A stretch of DNA of 64,000 nucleotides from Spinacia oleracea (taxonomy: Eukaryota > Streptophyta > Magnoliopsida > Caryophyllales > Amaranthaceae). Made by a program: the position numbers and the translations under genes. The notes under the pieces are model-generated. The model saw only the letters and a program-made list of their open reading frames with translations. It did no database searches and was not told the DNA's origin. Location of the stretch: the NCBI RefSeq assembly GCF_020520425.1, contig NC_079492.1, forward strand, positions 141,612,361-141,676,360. The letters run 5' to 3'. This document shows, in pieces, positions 35,497 to 46,283 of this stretch (its first letter is position 1; each line of letters opens with the position of its first letter).

Positions 35497-35760
35497 CTCC
35501 CTCAGCTCCGTCCTTAATACTCGACCCGTTTTGACTTTTTGCACTATTCACATAATTCACTTTCACCCTATTTTATTTCTAGTGTATGAAAACGAATGTT
35601 AGTATATAATATATTGTTAGCTTCATCTTAATATATATTTTCAAAATATTGATATTTTTATAAGTTTTTATAATATGTAGTTAAAGAAATTAGTGGTCAA
35701 AATTGTGCATTGGTAAGCATGTCCGGTCAAAACAGGCTAAGTATTAAGGGACAGAGGGAG
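35497..35760. mobile_element. Stowaway MITE
   Basis: 264 bp, TIRs CTCCCTCAGCTCCGTCCTTA and a mirror ending GGGACAGAGGGAG, flanked by TA. It is closely related along its length to the interrupted copy at 38880-38900/44604-44842 (shared TTCATCTTAATATATATTTT and AGTGGTCAAA blocks). Confidence 0.9.
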
Positions 35761-35850
35761 TATTTCATATAGTTATCAAATTAAAATTTTGTACTCGCTA
35801 TTAAAAAAAATTAACGCACTACGCACTTAGGTAATTCTTATTTGAACTTA

Positions 35851-36051
35851 AGCTCTATTTTGTTCGACTTATTTTCTCTGAACTTATATTATCTGAACTT
35901 ATTTGAACTTATTTTGTCTGAAATAAACTTCTTTGTGCGTAAAAATATCTGGAAAAAAACTTATTTGTCATGAACTTATCTGAACTTATTTTATTTTATC
36001 TGAATTTATTTTGTTTGAAATAAGTCAAAATAAGTCAAACAGAACAAAGCC
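35851..36051. mobile_element. Tourist-like MITE
   Basis: 201 bp with TIRs GCTCTATTTTGTTCGACTTA and AAGTCAAACAGAACAAAGCC, flanked by TTA at both ends (35848-35850, 36052-36054). The interior is made of repeated TGAACTTATTT words. Confidence 0.7.
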
Positions 36052-36167
36052 TTATTAGTTATGACATTAATGAAAAAAGTGAACATACATATATATACTA
36101 ATACTAGATCCTTGAGATAACCCGAAGTAGAATAGAAGAATTTACGAACACAAATACTTCACACAAT

Positions 36168-36720
36168 TTGGGGTGGATACGAGCCGAACCGAGCTGAACT
36201 CTAATAGGTTTGGCTTGGTTTTGGTTATTTTTTCCCGAGTTCGAACTCGAGCTCGAACTTACCTCGAGCTTTAAAATCCTTATCGAGCCAGAGTTGATAA
36301 GAATTCTTCGAGTTCGAGCGAAGTTTCGAGCTTTTTCGAGCCTTGATTCGATAAACTTATAAATCATATTCTACCAACATGTACTATAATATTACTAATA
36401 CTTTTCTTAATCTAACATTATATTAGTATTTTACTTGGACAAGTTATGTAAATATCCCTTATTTGTCATTTAATTGATAGTTTGGATAATGGTATTAAAC
36501 GATATATAAAAATCTCATATATGTGCATTATTATTCTTAAATTAACGAGCTTGCGAGCTTTCGAGCCAACACCATTGAGTTTGAATTTGGTTCGTTTATT
36601 TATCGAACTATAATTATAAGCTCAAACTTGGTTCATTTACAAACGAATCGAGCTCGAGCCGAACTCTTATCGAATCGATTCCGAACTGTTAACGAACAGT
36701 TCTGTTCGTGTCCACCCCTA
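36168..36720. mobile_element. Non-autonomous hAT element
   Basis: Ends TTGGGGTGGATACGAGCC and GTTCGTGTCCACCCCTA are inverted; flanks CACACAAT (36160-36167) and CACACCAT (36721-36728) form an 8-bp target duplication with one mismatch. Subterminal regions are dense in GAGCTCGA/TCGAGCT words, a common feature of plant hAT elements. No transposase. Confidence 0.75.
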
Positions 36721-37230
36721 CACACCATTACTTGATTTATTATTGATCATAAACAATAATGTACAGTATTTAAACAAGACTGGTTAGATTGAAACTTTAC
36801 CCTGAGTTAACAAAAATCATTGAATAACATGTGAATTAGAAGGTACATTTCAGAAATCCGTGGTTCTACAAATAATTGTGTTATGCAGTGGAATCACTGG
36901 AATGGCTATGGAATAATTACAAAATATACTTCTCGTTTATAAAGCTAGGCAGGATGTACCCCGTGTCAACACGTGAATCCTCAAATTGTATTTGTACAAT
37001 TAGTACAAAGAAACTGTAACATTATACGAGTAATTAATACGGAGTACTCCGTATTATTCTCCCATTAATTTAAATAAATACAAGTACTCCGAACTCGTAT
37101 TAAAGCAATAAAATAGATTCATTGGACAATCAAATAAAATTCCGTGTGGAATTAATTTCGACTAGAGCCTGTTACTCATTTGCTATGCACCCGACTTTAT
37201 GATTAAAACCGTCAAAAATGGAAAAAAGTA

Positions 37231-37580
37231 CTCCCTCTGTCTCTTTTTGTTCTTTACGTTTTTCTTTTTGGATATTTTAAAATGTTTTTTACATTATCTT
37301 TTATATTATCACATAAATGACTTAGTATTCTATCAAAACTTGTGGCCAATTTAACCAATTAAATTCATTGGCTCATTTAATCTCTCACACTTTTTCAATG
37401 GGACATTAAAATTTTCTCATTTTCCAATATCAGAATTTTGATAAAAGTGAAAACATTATAAATAAATGTAATTTATCTTCTTAAATAAAAAAAATTGAGG
37501 AATCTTGATGCAAGTTAATTAATTAATCGTTAAAACGCGTGAAAAAAACAAACGTAAAGAACAAAAAGAGACGGATGGAG
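37231..37580. mobile_element. Stowaway MITE
   Basis: 350 bp; long TIRs start CTCCCTCTGTCTCTTTTTGT then TCTTTACG and are mirrored by CGTAAAGAAC, AAAAAGAGACGGATGGAG. Flanked by TA on both sides. Confidence 0.9.
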
Positions 37581-37665
37581 TATAATTAGATAATTAAGTC
37601 ATGGTCAATGATGTCTTAGTTTAATAAATTTAAAATCAGAAGCATATAAGTATAATAATGTACTA

Positions 37666-37937
37666 CTCCCTTCGTTTTTAATGTTAGTCCCTTTGTAATT
37701 TAAGACGATCTAATATAAGTAAACTTGCCCGATGAATATTACCCGTGTGGGCGAAGAGAGAATAATTTAGGAGTTTAGGGGGATACAAGTTTACTTGGGA
37801 GGAAACAAATGAACTATTTATATATTTACGGGGATATAATATGGATAAATGTTGGACAAATAAAGAAATATTCCAAAATACACTAATAAAAAAAATCCAA
37901 TATGAAAAGAATACTAACAATTAAAAAATGGAAAGAG
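37666..37937. mobile_element. Stowaway MITE
   Basis: 272 bp; TIRs CTCCCTTCGTTTTTAATGTT then AGT, mirrored by ACTAACAATTAAAAAATGGA then AAGAG. Flanked by TA. A 78-codon minus-strand frame inside is incidental. Confidence 0.85.
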
Positions 37938-38879
37938 TATCTATTATAGCTCAGTGTATTTGAATGTTATAATTTCCCCTCATCGGCCTATTGCTCGTTT
38001 GCAAAGAAAATAAATAAATTAGTTATACATGGAGTTTGGGTTGGTCAAATTAATACGAATTGAATTGATGAAATTAATAATAAATTCCATACACTCCTGC
38101 CATTCATGCATGCATGCATGCCTTTGTATATGTATATAGAAATTAAACCAATGACGACTTTTTTCTCTCATTACTTTTCTTGTATGGAATTAGCTCATTT
38201 CTAAAGAGCTTTTCAGTTACCTCTGTGGGAAATATTTGGCTAATACTGGGAAAGTTTATTATTGAAGAGATAATATTATTTTTATTAAACTAATTATATT
38301 TAACACCAAACGAACACAAATTGACAAATACCAAAAGCTACTTCTACTTAGTACTACATAAGTCCGTTCAAAATTCTATTGTATCTTCGACTCTTTGTGG
38401 CTTTGCGTATTGATTGGATGTACTCCTTTTTTATGTTGACTATGTACATCACGTTCCTTGTAATAATAAATTATGAATACAATATTGTATATTAGGCTTT
38501 GTCCCCTATGGATGGCTTTGAAGAATTAAGTAGAACTAAGAATTTGGAAATAATGTGACTTTTTCTTGTTGGTTAAGATAGTTATATATAGTCATTGTAG
38601 CTTTGGGATAATTGGGACCACGTTATTGTAGATTTAGGACAATATGAATTTAGGACCTTAGATATTAATATTGGAGCTAGGCTATGCAAATGCAAATGAT
38701 TTACTACTATACGCAATTGTTGGTTATAACAATGTCTATGTAACTTGTCTAAAACTCACACTAATTAAACTGTTATAGTAAATTCGTACACTAATTAATA
38801 TAATTCTCAAAGTTATACGAAGTATAACCTAGAACTCAAAATCGACAGTATATCAAACATGCATACCCTTAGTTAATTA
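37938..38879. other. AT-rich intergenic stretch
   Basis: No gene or element ends recognised. A short GCATGCATGCATGC run lies near 38108. Confidence 0.4.
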
Positions 38880-38900
38880 TTCCATGTGTCCCTTAATACT

Positions 38901-39294
38901 TGTTGAAAACTGTATTCATGATCAAATCAAACGCAGAAAACTTTGTAGCTCTACTGCAGTATAACAGACTGACAGAGAGAGAGAGATATTATTAGAATTA
39001 TGAAATCGATTACAGGCTAAGAAGATTATGAAAGTTAGTTCTATTACAAGCTGCATAACTAACTATATATACTCCTGTGTTGGTGTGCTGTCACAACCAA
39101 TCATTATACAAGAAATAATACTCAGCCAATCACAAGGCTTTAACAATTATGGGAAATAATATAGCTGTCATATAGCTGACAGTGTAACAGAAAACGGTTA
39201 CTTGGGTAGCAATCCTCTGTGGGCAAGTCCAGCATTGTAATGCTGATCCAATGTATGCTCCACTGTGTTGTCAACTATTGCAGTATCACCAACA
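38901..39294 (-). repeat. 3' LTR of the intact copia element
   Basis: 394 bp, plus-strand ends TGTTGAAAACTG and CACCAACA. It contains a GAGAGAGAGA run and a TATA-like sequence. The gag-pol frame ends 97 bp inside it. Confidence 0.95.
39063..39071 (-). promoter_or_regulatory. TATA box of the copia LTR
   Basis: TATATATAG on the minus strand in the context GGAGTATATATAGTTAG, with the equivalent at 44368-44376 in the 5' LTR, which would drive transcription of the element. Confidence 0.55.
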
Positions 39295-42200
39295 CCCCCC
39301 CTCAAGCTAGGTGTGGTAGGAGTAACTCCTAGCTTGGATAGTAGATCATGATACTGAGGTGAAGGTAGTGCTTTGGTAAACACATCAGCTAACTGAGATT
39401 TGGTAGGCAAGTAAGTGAGCTGAATCAGACCTTCAAGTACCTTATCCCTAGTGAAATGACAATCTATCTCAATGTGTTTTGTCCTTTCATGGAATACAGG
39501 ATTTTTAGCTATGTAGATAGCTGATTGGTTATCACAATGCAAAGTGACTGGTTTTAACTTATTTACACCCATTTCTTCAAGTAACCTGACAAGCCAAGTA
39601 ACTTCTGAAGCTGCAGCTGCCATTGCCCTATATTCTGCTTCTGAAGAACTCTTTGAAATAGTCCCTTGCTTCTTTGATTTCCAGGAAACAGGAGAATTTC
39701 CCAACAAAAGAATGTATCCTGTTATGGACCTTCTAGTATTGGGACAAGCAGCCCAATCACTATCTGAGAAAGCCTGCAGTGTTAAGCAATCTGAAGCTTG
39801 CAGCAAAATGCCTTGACCTTCAGTGTGTGCAACATATCTGAGCACATGATGCAAAGCTTTGACATGTGGTACTCTAGGTTGATGCATGAACTGACTGAGT
39901 AATTGAACAACATAGCATAAATCTGGCCTTGTGTGTGTGAGAAAGTTCAGTTTGCCCACCAATGTTCTATATTGATCTGGTTGATCATAAAGTTGTCCCT
40001 CATCTGTAAATAATTTAGTGTTAATGGGAAGAGGAGTAGCAGCTGATCTTTTAACATCAAAACCACAGTCAGCTAAAAGAGATTTGGTGAACTTCTTTTG
40101 TGTCAATATCACCCCATTCACCAAATAACCAACTTCAATTCCTAGGAAGTAATGCATCACACCAAGATCCTTGATACTGAAAACAGTATCCAAGTGTTTC
40201 TTTAGGGCAGTAATAGTGGGGAGATGATTTCCAGTAAGGAGGATATCATCCACATAGACTGCAGCCAAAGTAATGTGCACATGATCCTTCTTGATGAACA
40301 AAGAGTAGTCGTTTTTTGATTGAACAAACCCCTGTAACTGCAGCTCCCCATGAAGTTTAGCAAACCATTGCCTGGATGCCTGTTTAAGGCCATAAAGTGA
40401 TTTTCTGAGTTTGCAAACATGATTGTGAGGATTGGGAATTCCTTCTGGCATTTTCATATAAACTTCCTCATGTAAATCACCATGTAGGAAAGCATTATTG
40501 ACATCAAGCTGATAGATTGTCCACTTCATGCTAGCAGCCAAAGCAACAATGCACCTAACTGTAGCCATTTTCACCACAGGAGAAAAAGTTTCCTCAAAAT
40601 CAATGCCATATTTCTGTGTGTATCCCTGAGCTACTAATCTAGCCTTGCATCTTTCCAAAGAACCATCAGCTTTCAATTTTACCTTAAAAACCCATTTGCA
40701 CCCAATGGCCTTTTTGCCAACTGGTAAAGTAACAACATCCCAAGTGTGATTGTGAAGAAGTGCCTCAATTTCCTTTTCCATAGCTTTAATCCAGTCAGGA
40801 GATAAAGATGCCTCTTTATAATTTCTGGGTTCAGTGAGAGCTTCCAGCTTACTAATGAGGGCTTGATGATGAATTGGCATACAAGTGTAAGAGACCAAAT
40901 TACACCAATGCTGAGAAGAATGACAATGATAATCTTTGAGATATGTGGGGGGTTTGTGAGCTCTAGTTGACTTTCTGAGACCTTGGTCTGATAGGTCAAG
41001 AATGAGATCAGCTTCATCAGTAGGAGAGGAAGAAGCATGAGTAGAAGAAAGAGAAGGAGAATGTGTAGAAGAAGAGGGAGTAACAGAAGGAGAAGAAAGA
41101 GGTGTAGAAAGAGGTGTAGAATGTAAAGAAGAGAATGGAGAAGAAATAGATGTATCAGGAGATTGAGAAGGAGAGGAAAGAAAAGGTAAAACTAGATTGG
41201 GATCAGGAAGAAAAGGTGTGTGGATGGGAAGAAAAATGTAAGGTGGGAAATCTGTAAGAGGAGTATGAGATGAATAATCAGTAACAGAATGGTGAAAGGG
41301 AAAATGAGTTTCATGGAAAGTGACATCTCTGGAAACACTGATGATGTTAGTGGCAGGATCTAGAACTTTGTAACCCTTTTGTGTGGGAGAATAACCAATG
41401 AAAACACAAGGTTTTGCTCTTGCATCAAACTTGGATCTGTGTACTTTGGAGGTAGAAACAAAACACAAACAGCCAAAAACCCTTAAATGTTGATATAAAG
41501 GTTTGTCTCCAAATAACTTCTCATAAGGTGTCTGATTCCCAATACTCCTTAAAGGCATTCTATTGACTAAATAAGTAGCACATAGAATGCATTCCCCCCA
41601 AAATTTGATAGGCAACTTGGATTGAAAATGAAGAGCTCTAGCAGTTTCAAGTAAATGTCTATGCTTCCTTTCTACCACCCCATTTTGTTGGGGGGTTCCA
41701 CTACAACTTGTTTGATGCACAATTCCCTTGTTTTGGAAAAGTAATTTCATGTCACCTTCACACAATTCTAGTGCATTATCTGATCTTACACACAAGACTT
41801 TTGAATCAAACTGTGTTTCCACCATTTTCAGAAAAGAGACAAGTACAGGTACAGCATCAGTTTTGGATTTTAAAAGATATGTCCAAGTAGTTCTTGTAAA
41901 ATCCTCCACTATGGTAAGAAACATAGTACAACCATTGTGTGTTTTATTCTTGTAAGGCCCCCAAGTGTCCAAATGAATCATTTGAAACATCTTAGTGGTC
42001 TTAATACTACTAATGGGAAAGGAATTTCTAGTTTGCTTAGCTGCAGGGCAAATCTGACATATACTATCACCAAGACCAGTAGAAACTAAAGAATCAACAA
42101 CAAATTTCATCTTGGAATAAGGCATGTGTCCAAGTCTCAAGTGCCAAACCTTGGAATCTGTGCATGTTGTTGCTGCTAGACATGTAGTGGAAGAAGTTGC

Positions 42201-43784
42201 AGACTGATGTTGTTCTGAATCCACACTGTAAAGACCTGACTTCACACTACCAAGAACCTGTTTCTCTTTCATTAAATGGCCCTGAAGATAACATTTATCA
42301 GCAGTAAATGACACAGTGCATTGATGATCAGTACATAGTTTGTTCACAGATAACAAATTGTACTGAAAATCTGGAACATGCAGAACATCTGTCAGCTGTA
42401 TGTTTTCATTTATGGTGACAGTTCCCTTATGAAGAACACTTACTTTCCTTCCATCTGGTATTGTTATGCACTCTCCGGTTCCAATAACAGGTTCATATGA
42501 ATCAAACATGCTTAGACTAGCACACATATGATCTGAAGCTCCACTATCTAACAACCAACTTGAATGAGAACAAGTAAGAAAGCAATAATTGTTACCTGCC
42601 ATGAATGCATGGCCTGAACTGTCCCCTTCCTCAAACTGAGTATCTGTGACAGCCACTTTCTCAACCTGTTGCTTGCTCAGTAGATTTAGCAATTGTGTAC
42701 ATTGCTCTGGTGTGAAAAAGTTTGCCTGTGGCTGTTGTGGTTGTTGCTCTCTGTCATTAGGAAAATATTGCTGTTGATATTCAGTCATATCATCATAGTA
42801 AGCTTCATCAGTATAGACAGCAGAAGCAGCTCTTTTGTCACTCTTGAACCCTGTGAAACCTGGTGGAAAACCATGCAATTTGAAACATCTCTCTGTGCTG
42901 TGTCCATTAACCTTACAGTGATCACAGTAGTAGCTGGATGGAGGTCTCTTATAGCCAGTTGCTTTGTTCCCTCCAGTTGATTGATAATTGTTCCTAGGAT
43001 AGCCTGATTGCTGCGCTCTGTAATTATTTCTCCCTTGGTAATCATTATACCTTCTTCTGTCTGCTGCAAAAGCATGACTCTCATGCTGTACAGGAGCACT
43101 AATTTCCTTCTGTCTTTCTTCTTGTGCCAGCATCCTATATGCATGTGATAGTGTTGGGAGTGGTTGCATCATGAGTAAGTTGCCTCTAGCTGCAGCTAAA
43201 TGCTCTCCTAGTTTCATAAGAAACTGCATCAACCTCTGTTCTTGTTGCATCTTGAAAATCTTTTGTGTCAAATTGCAAGTGCATAAGTTGCAAGTACAAG
43301 TTGGAAGAGGATTTGCTGCACTGATCTTGTCCCATATTGACTTGATCTCAGTAAAGAATTCAGCTACATTCTGTGAACCTTGTGTGATGTCTGATGCTTG
43401 CCTTTCAAGTGCATAAAGTTGTGGACCAGAAACAAATCCAAATCTATCCTCTAGGTCAAGCCATATCTCTCTTGCAGTATTGAAATACAACACACTTTTA
43501 GATATCACCGAATCCAGGTTAAACAATATCCATGAAATCATCATGTCATTACATCTCAACCATGCTTCATATGTTATATCAGTAGGATCAGGTTTTGGCA
43601 ATCTACCATTCACAAAGCCTAGTTTATTTTTAGAAGACATAGAGATCATCATACTCCTTCTCCAATCTCCATATCCTTCTCCCTTGAACTTCACTGAAAC
43701 CAACTGATTTGCAGTGTTATCTGTAGGATGCAGATAAAAAGGACTAGCAGGATCTTGATTAGGTGGTAAGTTCTGTGTTGTCAT
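39198..43784 (-). CDS. Copia gag-pol polyprotein, intact frame
   Basis: One uninterrupted frame of 1,528 residues from the ATG at 43784 (MTTQNLPPNQD); the frame is open 23 codons further up to 43853, but this ATG starts the usual gag N-terminus with PFYLHPTDN. In order: gag with KLGFVNGRLP; zinc knuckle C287-C290-H295-C300 (YYCDHCKVNGHSTERC); aspartic protease with DSGASDHMC from 413; integrase with HLRLGH, zinc-binding CQIC, and catalytic D606, D669 and E705 (spacing DD35E); reverse transcriptase with ARLVAQGYTQKYGIDFEETF, QLDVNNAFLHGDL and YVDD at 1177-1180; RNase H with SDSDWAAC near 1340 and HCDNQSAIYIAKNP. All catalytic residues I looked for are present. The polyprotein would be cut by its own protease and act in virus-like particles and at integration. 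The last residues read through the PPT (SLRGGVGD) into the LTR. Confidence 0.95.
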   Translation of the reverse strand: MTTQNLPPNQDPASPFYLHPTDNTANQLVSVKFKGEGYGDWRRSMMISMSSKNKLGFVNGRLPKPDPTDITYEAWLRCNDMMISWILFNLDSVISKSVLYFNTAREIWLDLEDRFGFVSGPQLYALERQASDITQGSQNVAEFFTEIKSIWDKISAANPLPTCTCNLCTCNLTQKIFKMQQEQRLMQFLMKLGEHLAAARGNLLMMQPLPTLSHAYRMLAQEERQKEISAPVQHESHAFAADRRRYNDYQGRNNYRAQQSGYPRNNYQSTGGNKATGYKRPPSSYYCDHCKVNGHSTERCFKLHGFPPGFTGFKSDKRAASAVYTDEAYYDDMTEYQQQYFPNDREQQPQQPQANFFTPEQCTQLLNLLSKQQVEKVAVTDTQFEEGDSSGHAFMAGNNYCFLTCSHSSWLLDSGASDHMCASLSMFDSYEPVIGTGECITIPDGRKVSVLHKGTVTINENIQLTDVLHVPDFQYNLLSVNKLCTDHQCTVSFTADKCYLQGHLMKEKQVLGSVKSGLYSVDSEQHQSATSSTTCLAATTCTDSKVWHLRLGHMPYSKMKFVVDSLVSTGLGDSICQICPAAKQTRNSFPISSIKTTKMFQMIHLDTWGPYKNKTHNGCTMFLTIVEDFTRTTWTYLLKSKTDAVPVLVSFLKMVETQFDSKVLCVRSDNALELCEGDMKLLFQNKGIVHQTSCSGTPQQNGVVERKHRHLLETARALHFQSKLPIKFWGECILCATYLVNRMPLRSIGNQTPYEKLFGDKPLYQHLRVFGCLCFVSTSKVHRSKFDARAKPCVFIGYSPTQKGYKVLDPATNIISVSRDVTFHETHFPFHHSVTDYSSHTPLTDFPPYIFLPIHTPFLPDPNLVLPFLSSPSQSPDTSISSPFSSLHSTPLSTPLSSPSVTPSSSTHSPSLSSTHASSSPTDEADLILDLSDQGLRKSTRAHKPPTYLKDYHCHSSQHWCNLVSYTCMPIHHQALISKLEALTEPRNYKEASLSPDWIKAMEKEIEALLHNHTWDVVTLPVGKKAIGCKWVFKVKLKADGSLERCKARLVAQGYTQKYGIDFEETFSPVVKMATVRCIVALAASMKWTIYQLDVNNAFLHGDLHEEVYMKMPEGIPNPHNHVCKLRKSLYGLKQASRQWFAKLHGELQLQGFVQSKNDYSLFIKKDHVHITLAAVYVDDILLTGNHLPTITALKKHLDTVFSIKDLGVMHYFLGIEVGYLVNGVILTQKKFTKSLLADCGFDVKRSAATPLPINTKLFTDEGQLYDQPDQYRTLVGKLNFLTHTRPDLCYVVQLLSQFMHQPRVPHVKALHHVLRYVAHTEGQGILLQASDCLTLQAFSDSDWAACPNTRRSITGYILLLGNSPVSWKSKKQGTISKSSSEAEYRAMAAAASEVTWLVRLLEEMGVNKLKPVTLHCDNQSAIYIAKNPVFHERTKHIEIDCHFTRDKVLEGLIQLTYLPTKSQLADVFTKALPSPQYHDLLSKLGVTPTTPSLRGGVGDTAIVDNTVEHTLDQHYNAGLAHRGLLPK
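39295..39304 (-). other. Polypurine tract of the copia element
   Basis: On the minus strand GCTTGAGGGGGGTGTTGG: the purine run GAGGGGGG abuts the LTR start TGTTGG. It is inside the gag-pol reading frame. Confidence 0.75.
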
Positions 43785-44190
43785 TGGTAAGATTCTGTGT
43801 TTTTTTTTTTTTGTTTTAGGAATGATTTGAATGTATGAGGAAAAGAAAATCAAAAGAGATTTTTTATGTGTTAATCTGATAAACTAGATCAACAATTTTC
43901 AGGTTAATAGTTTGAGCTAAAATCAAGCAAAAAATTGATCCAACAGTTGATCGAACAGATGATCGAACAATTTCAGGAAGAGAAACAGGTAGAACTATAG
44001 TCTAATCACTGATGCAAACACAGAATCAATCAACTATTTCACTATTCAGAAAGAATCAAGCAGAAACAGGAAATATAGTTGCAGATAATCGAAATCAGAT
44101 GATCATACCCTCAAGAACAAGATACTGAGTTTCTGGAATCAATTGTATCTACGAATTCAGGAGTTGTCACTGATTCAGGATCTTGAATCA

Positions 44191-44204
44191 CTGCTCTGAT
44201 ACCA
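44191..44204 (-). other. Primer binding site of the copia element
   Basis: TGGTATCAGAGCAG on the minus strand, directly adjoining the LTR at 44205, complementary to the 3' end of initiator-Met tRNA as usual for plant copia elements. About 400 nt of leader separate it from the gag start. Confidence 0.9.
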
Positions 44205-44598
44205 TGTTGAAAACTGTATTCATGATCAAATCAAACGCAGAAAACTTTGTAGCTCTACTGCAGTATAACAGACTGACAGAGAGAGAGAGATATTATTAGA
44301 ATTATGAAATCGATTACAGGCTAAGAAGATTATGAAAGTTAGTTCTATTACAAGCTGCATAACTAACTATATATACTCCTGTGTTGGTGTGCTGTCACAA
44401 CCAATCATTATACAGGAAATAATACTCAGCCAATCACAAGGCTTTAACAATTATGGGAAATAATATAGCTGTCATATAGCTGACAGTGTAACAGAAAACG
44501 GTTACTTGGGTAGCAATCCTCTGTGGGCAAGTCCAGCATTGTAATGCTGATCCAATGTATGCTCCACTGTGTTGTCAACTATTGCAGTATCACCAACA
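44205..44598 (-). repeat. 5' LTR of the intact copia element
   Basis: 394 bp, identical to 38901-39294 apart from one substitution by eye. TATA box at 44368-44376. Confidence 0.95.
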
Positions 44599-45045
44599 AT
44601 ACTCGCACCGTTTTGACTTCTTGCACTATTTACATAATTCATTTTGACCCTATTTTATTTCTAGTATATGAAAACAAATATTAGTATATAATATATTGTT
44701 GGCTTTATCTTAATATATATTTTCAAAATATTAATATTTTTATAAGTTTTTATAATATGTAGTTAAAGATATTAGTGGTCAAAGTTGTGCATTGGCAAAC
44801 GTGTCCAGTCAAAACATTGCGATTATTAAAGGACGGAGGGAGTACATCCTACTACTATTGTATATTTTATTGTAGTACTACGTAATTCTTAATGAAGAAG
44901 TGGAAATTTTAGTTTGGTATATATGGTGTTTGTAGATTACGAATACTCCGTAACTGTTTACTTGAAATAATTTAGTTACCTTCTTGAAATAAACGGTCAA
45001 CATCAAATTAACTACTACGTACTTCCAAATCTCTCTAAAAATATA

Positions 45046-45372
45046 CTCCCTCCGTCCCGGAATACTTGACCTATTTTCCTTATCGGTCCGTCCCTTAATA
45101 CTTGACCTGTTTCTAAAAATAAAAATATTCTAACAATATTATATCATTTCTCACTCCACCCCTACTAACCCACCTACCCCTTACTCCATACAAAAAATAA
45201 TTAAAAATTCAACCCCTACTCTCCCCAACCCCACCCCTTTACACATTTTCCACTAACTACATTAAAATAATACTCCACTATCAACTACTACCTATTAAAT
45301 TAAATAAGTCAATTCAAGTCCCTTAAACTCTGTGCCGGTCAAACCGGGTCGAATATTCCGGGACGGAGGGAG
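45046..45372. mobile_element. Stowaway MITE
   Basis: 327 bp; TIRs CTCCCTCCGTCCCGGAATAC mirrored by GTCGAATATTCCGGGACGGA then GGGAG, TA on both sides. Two GTCC-type TIR motifs occur near the left end (45046 and 45090), so it may contain an internal duplication of the terminus. Confidence 0.9.
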
Positions 45373-45374
45373 TA

Positions 45375-46283
45375 ATTTGACTTTCATCGTTTGGTACTTA
45401 TTGACAACGTATGTAACAGTATTAGTTTTGGTTTTCGTCTTTTCGTGCTTATGATTTCTGGAGTATGACGCTATATGCACAGAGGAAGACATCAAAATTA
45501 CGAACGGTATTTCACTGGGATGTTCATCGTACAAGTTGAACCACGTACGTACATATATTATATATACTCCGTAAATAACAATGTCACCCTTTTGGCTCAT
45601 TAATGTGTGCATATATGTATCATCTACAAAGTGCACTGATCTCAGGTCCATCAAGCCCACTTACGTATGAAGTCGGCGGTGGAGAACGGAAGTAGTGGCG
45701 CGTTGTATCCTATGGAGACGGGTTAGATTTTTAGTTTTTTATGCATTTATTTTGTTATTTTTCTCTTAGTAGATCCATCCTATGACAAGGAAAAAACCGA
45801 AAACTTAATAAACTTGAATCAGTTACTCAGTTAGGCTAGACTTGTTTGACTATGATTTCACATTCTAATTAATCCCCTAAAATTATTTTTAGTAGGCTTG
45901 ACGAACTTGAAAAATATTCTAAAAAAGTTATAGATTGGAATTGATTTCAAATCATCAAAATTCTTATCTATGTAAAAAAACAAAAAAAACGATGTTATAG
46001 TACGAGTTTTTTTTATTTGAGGTGAACACTGAATAATGCACGAGTAGTTACGTATAAATATCAAATTAAAACATGGAAATAGTACTAGATTGATACAATG
46101 ATATCTGTTGTTATGTTTAAACCAATATGGTAACTATTGGTTTAGTCTTTGTGAAGTTCCGGACTTGCGGCATAGTGCTAACTGCTAAGTAATCAATTCG
46201 TTGGAATTAATCTTGCCCTGCTATGGTTATGATTCCATGGACTCTTGGAGGAATTGTTCATTTGTTTGGTAATTAATAAGATT
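45375..46283. other. Intergenic stretch
   Basis: No gene recognised. The 121-codon minus-strand frame at 45295-45660 runs into the MITE at 45046-45372 and has no domain resemblance, so I treat it as chance. Confidence 0.4.

Larger units (their letters stand above)
38901..44598 (-). mobile_element. Young, apparently intact Ty1/copia retrotransposon
   Basis: 5,698 bp with 394-bp LTRs (38901-39294 and 44205-44598), target duplication ATACT (38896-38900 and 44599-44603), PBS at 44191-44204, PPT at 39295-39304 and one long gag-pol frame. The LTRs differ at one position by eye (ACAAGAAATA against ACAGGAAATA). It interrupts a Stowaway MITE, so it is younger than that MITE. Gag and pol motifs suggest the Ale/Retrofit branch; that assignment is from memory. 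Confidence 0.95.
38880..44842. mobile_element. Stowaway MITE interrupted by a copia element
   Basis: The first 21 bp (TTCCATGTGTCCCTTAATAC then T, 38880-38900) and the remainder (44604-44842, ending GGACGGAGGGAG then TA) make one Stowaway of about 255 bp when the copia element and one copy of its ATACT duplication are removed. The body matches the MITE at 35497-35760. The left TIR has diverged (TTCCATGTGTCC instead of CTCCCTCCGTCC). Confidence 0.8.

Noticed and set aside
36104..36367. An 87-codon minus-strand frame with S-S-S-S-S-N
   Set aside because: It lies across the left end of a hAT element and reflects its GAGCTCGA words.
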